From Pegoplata infirma (taxonomy: Eukaryota; Arthropoda; Insecta; Diptera; Anthomyiidae): a DNA stretch of 64,000 bases. Below are positions 55,748-64,000 of the stretch, in pieces; position 1 is the first letter of the stretch; every line of letters begins with the position of its first letter. The position numbers were made by a program, and so were the translations under genes. The DNA is taken from positions 236,690,023-236,754,022 of the forward strand of contig OY992536.1 of the NCBI GenBank assembly GCA_963921195.1. Reading direction: 5' to 3'. The notes under the pieces were generated by a model that saw nothing but the letters and a program-made list of their open reading frames with translations, did not search any database and was not told the DNA's origin.

Positions 55748-56297
55748 TTAAATTTTCAACAACAAAAATTTCAGTTTTTATAAATATCAATTCTACTTCA
55801 TAACATCTTTCGACTAATAAATATAAAAATTTTATATTTACATTTTTTTTACAATTTATTTAATTGTTTAATATGTTAAACGCTTTATGGTATTTATTTT
55901 CAAACACAAATTTGAAACCATTAAAACTATTAGTTTTTTTTTATATATCCAAATATGAAAACAAAACTTAAATGTCTTAAAAAAAATTACCCCCATATAT
56001 TTAAACTACAAAAAAAAAAAAAAAAAACTTTTTTAACTGACACGCAAAATAATTCCGGCAAGAGTGTAGTCAAAAACTGCATACAGTCAAAACAATAATC
56101 ATTATGATAATAATGTCTAACGATGATAGTGGTGGCAGTGGTTTCTGGTGTTACAGTTTTTAGCTTTTGATCACAAGAAGAAGGCACTTTGCCAACTTAA
56201 TGTCTACTTCATGACACACATATGATTTTTATAATGGTCCAACGCATTATAGTTACTACAATAAAATCTATTAAAATAGACATCATGTTTGAAACAA
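55748..56297. other. AT-rich stretch without recognised content
   Basis: The 66-codon minus-strand ORF has no family signature. Nothing else seen. Confidence 0.4.
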
Positions 56298-57027
56298 CCC
56301 AGCAAAACTTTGGTAATGGGTAGTGATTATATAACACATTACCAGGTAATGTATATAACTTATTTGTAGCATTATTTTATGATGTCTTACCAAACATTTG
56401 TTCCACAACGTATTATTTTCAAGTGAAAAATAATGCATTACTAATAATTTGCTACATAATGCATGATTATTGGAAAAAATGTATTTCATATTTACTATTT
56501 CTAAACATTAAATCATGGATGACTTATATTTGGTTACATTATGTATTATTTGAAAGTTTGAAATAATGCATTATTTATAATTGGATGCATAATGCATTAC
56601 AATAACATAAAAAATAATTATTTAATAAAAAAAAACATAAGTTTACACTAGAGATGGGCTCACGACAGGAAATTTCTAACACACACACACGAGCATATTT
56701 TATCTACTTACACTCACTTACAATCACGTGAGTAAATTTAATACAAAATTACTTTTTCACTACTGGTAACACCTTCTATGTTATCTTCTGGTATGCCATA
56801 TTATTTCATTTCTCGTAACCTATAAAATATCGTATATTTTACACCTTACTCGTATTCTTCGTTATAAATTTATGACTTATTTTATACCTTACTGGTATTC
56901 TTTGTGATAATGTGGATGCATTACTTTGAGTCTCATCGCCTGTTAAAATCATCAATGCTGCAATGTATAAAATAAGAGATCCTATACCTTATTTTATACC
57001 TTATTTGGTAATCTAAGTTTTGCTGGG
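56298..57027. mobile_element. 730-bp element, TIR CCCAGCAAAACTT, copy 1
   Basis: Starts CCCAGCAAAACTTTGGTAAT and ends ATTACCAAAT-type sequence then AAGTTTTGCTGGG in inverse sense. The interior has many ATAATGCATTAT palindromes and a TAGAGATGGGCTCACGAC / TCACGTGAGTAAATTT part. Two more copies at 61566 and 62453. No clear target duplication. The minus-strand ORF of about 68 codons recurs in copies because they are similar; it has no known domain. Confidence 0.88.
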
Positions 57028-57174
57028 AATTCAAAAACACAAAAGTGCAAAAGGGATAGGTATAAAGTTTTCTACGGATTGGAGTACTCCAACATTGTGA
57101 ATGCGGATTAATAGTCAATTAATTGTAGTTTACACTGTTCCAAAGAGTATATATATAAAGAGAGTTCATGAAAG

Positions 57175-58080
57175 TCAAAAATAAATAGAAAAGTCGGCCT
57201 TGCCGAATGTTGAAAAAAATTCACAATTGTTTGAAAAAATTTTTTTTGGAAGTTTGCTTAACATTTTAAGGTATAAATAAATTATTATCTTTTTTCAGAC
57301 TTACAGCTTTTAAGTTAAAATTTCGATAATTGATACTAACAAATGAAATTTGTTGAGTTCAGAAATTGTTGGCTCTTGATGCCAAAGTTTATGTTGTTTA
57401 TAAATTAGACAAATTCCTTTTGAAGTTGACTGCAATTTCTATATATGTTAACTCTTAAAGTGTACATACCAATTGTAAGCTTATTGCAGTCAAAATGTTT
57501 TGTTGGCTCTCACTGAAATAATATTACATGCAATTGTTTTGATGTTCCTTGTTAATTTACCCAATCAGTGGAATACGATAACAATAATAATCATTATACG
57601 CATACGTGAAATGTACCACAATAGCTGCACAATAATAGCCTCAACTTCTTGAAGTGCATTATTATAAATTCAAATGGGAGCAAACAATACAAACAAGTTT
57701 TGTTAAGTGCTTTAAAGTGTAAAACAACAAAAAAAAAAACATTGCAAAAGCTTAGAAAGTCTTTGATTTTTGCGTGCGTGTTAAGCATACTTAAGTAGGT
57801 ATTATTTAGATTCCTTCTTTTATTTCAGCTGATTAATAATAGGTGAACGAAACTGTTTTTCTTGTTTTATTATATTGCATGTTGAAAAGGATAAACGGAG
57901 GAAAAAATATATAAATCAGGGATTAGTAATTTAAACAATTTTAATTATGGCAAGGGAGAGTGTTAAATTCGGCTATGTCGAAACTTTGATACCCTCCAAA
58001 ATGTAAAATATTACAAGAAAAAACAAGTGAAAGTATTAAATTCGGCTGTGCCAATACTTTGATAACCTCTGAAATGTAAA
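57175..58080 (+). mobile_element. Three Helentron 5'-end fragments
   Basis: AAAGTCGGCCTTGCCGAATG (57190-57209), then GTTAAATTCGGCTATGTCGA...ATACCCTCCAAAATG (57960-58008), then ACAAGTGAAAGTATTAAATT, CGGCTGTGCC...ATAACCTCTGAAATG (58023-58078). The last probably starts the element running to 61416. The intervening 57230-57950 is AT-rich without recognised content. Confidence 0.6.
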
Positions 58081-58689
58081 AAAATTATATCAACGCTTCA
58101 AAAAGTCATATGTATTTTAAATTTAATTTCCAAACTGGCGGTCGAAAAAAACTGATTTTCCTGATTACCTTGTTTCACGAGCAGGTCGATGTACTCCATA
58201 TGACATAAAAATGTTTAATTTATTGAACACTTGCTGACCCAGTCCGCGTTGCTGGCCCAAATATAAGATCAGTGTTATATTTCGTCTCGCTTCAAATATA
58301 TAGCCCTGCAAAAAATGTAATGAATTTCTTGGCTTAGAAAAATTTGTCGGGTGGTTTTAAAGATTAGGCAGATAATCATCTTCAATTTATATTTTACGAA
58401 TTAAAAAAAAAAATTACCATATCTTCGACTTTGCGAACTGTACAAATTTAAAATATCCTTCGTTCTTATTGGGAGCTATTGTCTTAAGTTCAAACAAACC
58501 TTTATAGTTTTCCCGAATTTTTAATTTTTCCGGGACACTTTAGAACTATATATTATAAAAAAAAATCGGTCCGGTCATTAGTAGTCGACATATTTTGACA
58601 AAAGTGGGCATTAAAATTTGTGTGATAAGTTAACCTTGTACATATGTTAACGATTCCAAAGGATTTAAAATCATTTGTACCAACTCAAG

Positions 58690-59235
58690 CAGAAATTGAC
58701 GACGGTTCTAAAAAAAAGCGTTCTGAAAGTACTGTAACAAAAAAAAAAAAAGCATTCTAAAAACGCTATTTTCAGACGCTTTGCGAGCGTTTTTGAAAAG
58801 TGTTCTGAAAGCACTATCACAAAAAAAAGCATTCTCAAAACGTTTTTTTCGAACGCTTTGCGAAACTATTTTTGAATAACAATTTTTTGTTAATTTTTTT
58901 TGTTTTTTAAGTAAAAAAAATGTTTTTAGATTTTTTTTTTTTAATTTTCTAAGTTTCGAAAATTTTTTTGAAAATTTTCTAAGTTTTTTGGAGTTAACAA
59001 TTTTTTTTGGATTTCACTTTGTATATAAAACAAAATATAATCGAACTAAAACAGAAATTTGGGATTTAAAGCGCTTTGATGACTTAAAAAAAACGTTCTC
59101 AAAGCACTTTTTTACATCGCTTTTAAAACGCTTTAAACCTAGCGTAGATCGATGTTATCATTCGGATCATCTGAAGGCGCTTTGAAGTTGGTATACAGAA
59201 CGCTCGTACAACCGTTCACAACGCTTTCACAACAC
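58690..59235. repeat. Region rich in AACGCTTT / AAAGCGTT words
   Basis: AAGCGTTCTGAAAG, AAAACGCT, CAGACGCTTTGCGAGCG, GCATTCTCAAAACG and CACAACGCTTTCAC recur on both strands over 500 bp, suggesting a degraded palindromic insertion inside the larger element. Ends are not defined. Confidence 0.4.
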
Positions 59236-59239
59236 TTTT

Positions 59240-61190
59240 GTGATTGTATTTTTCTGACTGGGAAGTTTCAACGGAATCTATTAAGAAATATTTTTTTAAT
59301 AGATCGAATTGGAGTAAAAATAAGTTTAAGATAATCGAAAAAAAGTGCGCGAGGACAATTTTTCTTTCCGAACAATTATATGGACTATTGCGAACACTCA
59401 AACAAAATAAAAGTTTGCGTGAAAAATTTTTATTTCCGTTTGAACCTAAGTTGGACTATGACGAACATTAAAAAAAAAGTTTTGTCAAATCGAAGTTTAG
59501 AAAAAGAGGCGTAAAAGTAGGCGTGATTAATTTGTTTTCCGAAAAATCTAAGATGAACATTAATAAGACGAACATTTAAAAAAAAACATTATCCAAATCT
59601 GTCAGTTCTCAAGTGATGCGATTACCAACGAACTACATTTGATTTTTATTAATATTTAATTGTTCGATATTTTATTTGTCTATAGAACAAATTTTATATA
59701 TATCGGAAAAAAGAGTGGGTTTACAACTTTTCTTACCGTAAAAAACTCGGTCCATCCATTCAAAAGTGAGCGTAGAAATGGAAAACACCTTAGTTGGACT
59801 ATGAAGAACATTAAAAACAAAATTAGACAAATTTATGCAGACCTTCTATGATTTAAAATATATATATCGGGAAAAGTGAGGTAAAAGTAGGTGTGGACAA
59901 TTTGTCTTTCCTTAAAAATTTTCAACAGAAATTAGCCAAATTGGGCGTGGTCAATTTCTTTTTTCGTTAAAACCAAAGTTGGAATATGATGAAAATTCAT
60001 TTAATAAAATATAGTCAAATCGGTCCAGCCATTATCAGATTTTAGATAAATTGAAAAAAAGTGGGCGTTAAAGTGGGCGTGGTAGATTTTTCTTTCAGTA
60101 AAAACTTAAATTGGATTACTATGAGCATTAAAAAAAAAAATAGCCAAATCGATGCAGCCGTTTTTTGATTTTAGATATATCGAAAAAAGTGGGCGTGGTC
60201 AATTTTTCATTACGCAAAAACGTAAGTTGGACTATGACAAACAGTTCAAAAAAAAAAATTGTCCAAATCGGTCCAGCCGTTCTCAACTGATGCGGTTACC
60301 AACGAACGACAATTGATTTTTATTTATATAGATATCGAAAAAAGTGGGCGTGAAAATGTTCATTTCCGTTTATACCAAAGCTGGACTATGTCGAACGTTT
60401 AAAAAAAACTTTAGCCAAATGCAGGCGTTCTCCGATTAAAGATATATCAAAAATGTGGGCGTAAAATTAGGCGTGGCGGATTTTTCTTCTCGTAAAAACA
60501 TAAAGTTGGACTATGACGAACATTTTTAAAAAGCCAAATCGGTCCAGCCGTTTTCCGATTTGAGATACGTCGAAAAAGAGGCGTAAAAGTGGGTGTGGTA
60601 AATTTGTTTTCCGTTAAAGCCTAACACGATTATTTAAAATAAAAATATTATCCAAATCGGTTCAGCTGTTCCTATGTGATGTACTTGCCAACGAACGACA
60701 TTTGATAGAAAAAAGTGGGCGTAGCAATTTTCTTTTCCGTAAAAACCTTAGTTGAATTATGACCAATATTTTTAACAAAAATTAGACAAAGTGGGCGTAA
60801 AAGTGGGCGTGGTCGATTTCTTTTATCATAAAAATCAAATTTGGAATATGATGAAAATTTATTAAAAAATTATGTCAAATCGGTCCAGACGTTCTCAGAT
60901 TTTAGATAAATCGAAAAAAGTGGGCATAAAAGTGGGCGCGGTCTATTTTTCTTTCAGTAAAAATTTAAATTGTGCAATTACGAACAATTAAGCAAAAAAA
61001 ATAGCCAAGTCGGTGCAGCCGTTTTCCGATTTTAGAAAAATCGAATAAAGTGGGCGTAGTCAATTTTTCTTTACGTAAAAACCTAAGTTGGACTATGACG
61101 AATATTTCAAAAAAAAAAATTGCCCAAATCGGTCCAGCCGTTCTCAACTGATGCGGTTACCAACGAACGACAATTGATTTTTATTTATAT
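59240..61190 (+). repeat. Degenerate tandem repeats with AAAGTGGGCGTGGTCAATTT
   Basis: Units of about 120-180 bp carry AAAAGTGGGCGTAAAAGTGG, GCGTGGTCAATTTTTCTTT, CGTAAAAACCTAAGTTGGAC, TATGACGAACATT and CAAATCGGTCCAGCCGTTCT. A dozen or so recognisable units; CCAACGAACGACAATTGATT closes some of them, including the last. Confidence 0.85.
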
Positions 61191-61565
61191 AGATTTTTAT
61201 GTCATATGAAGAAACTCCAAAAAATTCGTTTTTCTGGACTACTTTTAGTTCTTCAAAGGAGATTTTTTTTTTATTTTTCACCAGAATTTTCGATAGAATG
61301 TCTTAAAATCAGTCACTGATTACGGACATGCGGTGTTACACCAACATTTCGATGCGTTACACATAGAATAACAAATTGAGTATTTATTCTCCTATACTGT
61401 AGTTAGATAGTATAAAAAAGTAATGCAAAAAATTTATATTTTTTACAAAGAAGTTGAACTGTTAAATCTAATAACAATTAAAGTAAGAACTCATTAACTG
61501 TGCGTTAAATCTTGAAAGAAATGTTTCCAAGAAATTATTTGCAAACTTTCGTAATACTAAAGCTT

Positions 61566-62299
61566 CCCAGCAAAACTTTGGTAATGGGTAGTGATTATAT
61601 AACACATTACCAGGTAATGTATATAACTTATTTGTAGCATTATTTTATGATGTCTTACCAAACATTTGTTCCACAACGTATTATTTTCAAGTGAAAAATA
61701 ATGCATTACTAATAATTTGCTACGTAATGCATGATTATTGGAAAAAAATGTATTTCATATTTATTATTTCTAAACATTAAATCATGGATGACTTATATTT
61801 GGTTACATTATGTATTATTTGAAAGTTTGAAATAATGCATTATTTATAATTGGATGCATAATGCATTACAATAACATAAAAAATAATTATTTTATAAAAA
61901 AATGCATAAGTTTAAACTAGAGATGGGCTCACGACAGGAAATTTCTAACGACACACACTCACGATCATATTTTATCTACTTACACTCACTTACAATCACG
62001 TGAGTAAATTTAATACAAAATTACTTTTTCACTACTCGTAACACCTTATAAATTATCTTCTGGTATGCTTTATTATTTCATTTCTCGAAACCTATAAAAT
62101 ATCATATATTTTACACCTTACTCGTATTCTTCGTTATAAATTTATGACTTATTTTATACCTTAATGGTATTCTTTGTGATAATGTGGATGCATTACTTTG
62201 AGTCTCCTCGCCTGTTAAAATCATCAATGCTGCAATGTATAAAATAAGAGATCCTATACCATATTTTATACCTTATTTGGTAATCTAAGTTTTGCTGGG
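61566..62299. mobile_element. 730-bp element, TIR CCCAGCAAAACTT, copy 2
   Basis: Starts CCCAGCAAAACTTTGGTAAT, ends AAGTTTTGCTGGG. Nearly identical to copy 3 by eye; differences are scattered single bases and small indels. Confidence 0.88.
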
Positions 62300-62452
62300 C
62301 ACTGACTCCGAATTTGACAAAAAAAAAATAAAATCAAAAATGGCTATTTTTAATTTTTGTAATTTTGCAACATTCGCGTTCATTAAACATACCATTATAA
62401 TTTTTCTTTAGTTCGGCTTCAAATTCAAGTTCTTTAAAAAAAGTATGAATAG

Positions 62453-63179
62453 CCCAGCAAAACTTTGGTAATGGGTAGTGATTATATAACACATTACCAG
62501 GTAATGCATATAACTTATTTGTAGCATTATTTTATGATGTCTTACCAAACATTTGTTCCACAACGTATTATTTTCAAGTGAAAAATAATGCATTACTAAT
62601 AATTTGCTACGTAATGCATGATTATTGGAAAAAATGTATTTCATATTTGTTATATCTAAACATTAAATCATGGATGACTTATATTTGGTTACATAATGTA
62701 TTATTTGAAAGTTTGAAATAATGCATTATTTATAATTAGATGCATAATGCATTACAATAACATAAAAAATAATTATTTTATAAAAAAATGCATAAGTTTA
62801 AACTAGAGATGGGCTCACGACAGGAAATTTCTAACGACACACACTCACGAGCATATTTTACCTACTTCTCACTTACAATCACGTGAGTAAATTTAATACA
62901 AAATTACTTTTTCACTACTCGTAACATATATATTATCTTCTGGTATGCTATATTATTTCATTTCTCGTAACTTATAAAATATCATATATTTTACACCTTA
63001 CTCGTATTCTTCGTTATAAATTTATGACTTATTTTATACCTTACTGGTATTCTTTGTGATAATGTGGATGCATTACTTTGAGTCTCATCGCCTGTTAAAA
63101 TCATCAATGCTGCAATGTATAAAATAAGAGATCCTATACCTTATTTTATACCTTATTTGGTAATCTAAGTTTTGCTGGG
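62453..63179. mobile_element. 730-bp element, TIR CCCAGCAAAACTT, copy 3
   Basis: Same ends and orientation as copy 2, 153 bp after it. It lacks a few bases in the ACCTACTTCTCACTTACAAT region. Confidence 0.88.
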
Positions 63180-63271
63180 TTCTTATATTTTCATAATTTC
63201 ATATTTTTTTTATATACCTTCATATTCTAAAACCAGGTTAATTCTATTGCAAGAAGTGTATTTTATACTAA

Positions 63272-63672
63272 CAAGGGAAGTATCTCAACCATCGGCGTAT
63301 ACAGAGGGGGGGCCCAACAACAACAACATGAAAATATTTTTTTTATATGTATTGGAAAACACAAATCTCACGAAAAAAACAACAAAAATTTTTTTGTTGT
63401 TGTTGTTGGGCCCTGAAAAAACAGTCCTGCATACGCCGTTGATCTCAACCCTTATGAACTGATTTGCCTTTAACTTAATTTATATACAAAAGAGACGATT
63501 TTCTCGGCATATCGGTCATATCGGTAAAGATTTCGTTGTACCCTTATGAAACAATGTGGATTTTCGGGAAAATTTCGATAGCACACAAACTAACAGGAAT
63601 ATCGTCTGAAGAAATAATACGTGTTGATTTAAATTTAATAAAGATTATTTCGTACTCATATAGATATATGAG
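63272..63672 (+). mobile_element. AAGGGAAGTATCTCAAC repeat, copy 2, with a nested MITE
   Basis: ACAAGGGAAGTATCTCAAC, then after the MITE CTTATGAACTGATTTGCC, AAAGAGACGATTTT, CCCTTATGAAACAATGTGGA, ACTAACAGGAATATCGTCTG and TTTAATAAAGATTATTTC match 3085-3340. It ends at a foldback arm fragment, so the palindromic right half is missing. Confidence 0.8.
63291..63443. mobile_element. 153-bp palindromic MITE, TSD CTCAACC
   Basis: CTCAACC at 63284-63290 and 63444-63450. The ends ATCGGCGTATACAG and CTGCATACGCCGTTGAT mirror with small gaps, and GGGCCCAACAACAACAACA pairs with TGTTGTTGTTGTTGGGCCC inside. The copy at 3085 shows the empty site (ATCTCAACACTTATGAAC). The 96-codon ORF across it is not a gene. 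Confidence 0.88.
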
Positions 63673-63682
63673 TACACATTTT

Positions 63683-64000
63683 CACGAAAAAAATGCCTGC
63701 GAATTCTGTACCCTTGCCCAAAACATTAAATCATGATAATGTTTTTCGGAAGATTTGGGTGTACTTGCCAAAGCAAAGTTTTTTTTAGAAAAAATAATGT
63801 AATATTACTTTACTATTCCATTCAAAACGAATTGAAATATCAGTCGAGGATTTTATGAAAAAAAATTGATGAAAATTTATGATAAAAAAAATGATAAAAA
63901 AAATTTACGAAAAAAAAATTTGATGAAAAAAAAATTGATAAAAAAAAATTAATGAAAAAAAATTGATAAAAAAAGATTTGATAAAAAAAAATGATGAAAA
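63683..64000 (-). mobile_element. Fragment of a third composite foldback arm, cut by the window
   Basis: AAAAATGCCTGCGAATTCTG, TACCCTTGCCCAAAACATTA, AATCATGATAATG, TACTTGCCAAAGCAAAG and GAATTGAAATATCAGTCGAG match 9925-10090. It then passes straight into an A-rich TTGATGAAAAAAA array (63848-64000) running off the window. Confidence 0.8.

Larger units (their letters stand above)
58229..61194 (+). mobile_element. Repeat-filled element with ACTTGCTGACCC start and TTTATATAGAT end
   Basis: ACTTGCTGACCCAGTCCGCG then TTGCTGGCCC opens it, and TTGATTTTTATTTATATAGAT-type sequence closes it, the same layout as the ACTAGCTTA elements with different interior repeats (59090-61190). A 15-bp inverted repeat CATATGACATAAAAA (58197-58211) / TTTTTATGTCATATG (61194-61208) flanks it. 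No ORF with a domain. Confidence 0.6.
58023..61416 (+). mobile_element. Helentron-like element L, mostly filled by another element
   Basis: The 5' end is as above. The 3' part at 61290-61416 (GAATGTCTTAAAATCAGTCA, CCAACATTTCGATGCGTTAC, AATAACAAATTGAGTATTTA, TATACTGTAGTTAGATAGTA) follows the 3' region of element C (TTTCGATGAGTTACAAACAG), with a degraded hairpin and GTCY tract. 58229-61194 is an insertion. Confidence 0.5.

Noticed and set aside
56283..56489. A conserved 68-78-codon peptide (also 62408-62644)
   Set aside because: The similarity is explained by the surrounding 730-bp element copies; copy 2 does not keep the frame in an evident way and no domain is seen.

Overview
The window looks like AT-rich, gene-poor DNA from a higher dipteran fly. 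The evidence is indirect: many Helentron-type non-autonomous elements of the mini-me/DINE-1 kind (ACAAGT start, GTCY microsatellite, terminal TATACCC hairpin), degraded RNase H-bearing non-LTR retrotransposons, Tc1-like and hAT-like debris, and very high A+T. I see no host protein-coding exon I can support, no true tRNA or rRNA gene and no CRISPR array. Nearly all ORFs of 60-100 codons are chance readings of low-complexity or repeat DNA.

Layout. 1-3006: a reverse-strand repeat-filled element (135-bp tandem units) split by a tRNA-derived SINE. 3085-7279: a palindromic element, a dead Tc1-like transposase pseudogene split by a textbook hAT MITE, and a second foldback element. 7777-11697: a composite palindromic (foldback) structure with GATGAAAA-type arrays, a nested long-TIR element, a retrotransposon tail and a Helentron. 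14682-21652: two head-to-tail copies of a family starting ACTAGCTTA and ending TATATATAGAT, carrying large arrays of a 16-bp repeat. 23644-30472: two degraded reverse-strand copies of one non-LTR retrotransposon; the second has a 13-bp target duplication. 31261-40984: MITEs, degenerate 43-bp repeats and a 2-kb element with an ATGGCGGATCC satellite. 41432-47905: a larger copy of the composite foldback, with Helentrons on both arms pointing outward. 49665-55747: two Helentrons carrying one and three nested insertions, several with readable target duplications. 56298-63179: three copies of a 730-bp element around a repeat-filled element. 63272-64000: a second copy of the 3.1-kb repeat and part of another foldback arm running off the window.

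The elements do not form a pathway. What they give is an insertion stratigraphy: paralogous Helentron copies act as filled and empty sites for each other, so several insertion boundaries can be read to within a few bases. The best candidate for something undescribed is the composite foldback family (7777-11697, 41432-47905 and the fragment from 63683), with terminal units containing TTCACCACGAGGTGAA-type palindromes, microsatellite-like inner arrays and long inverted arms. All calls come from reading the sequence by eye; family names marked as inference need a library search.
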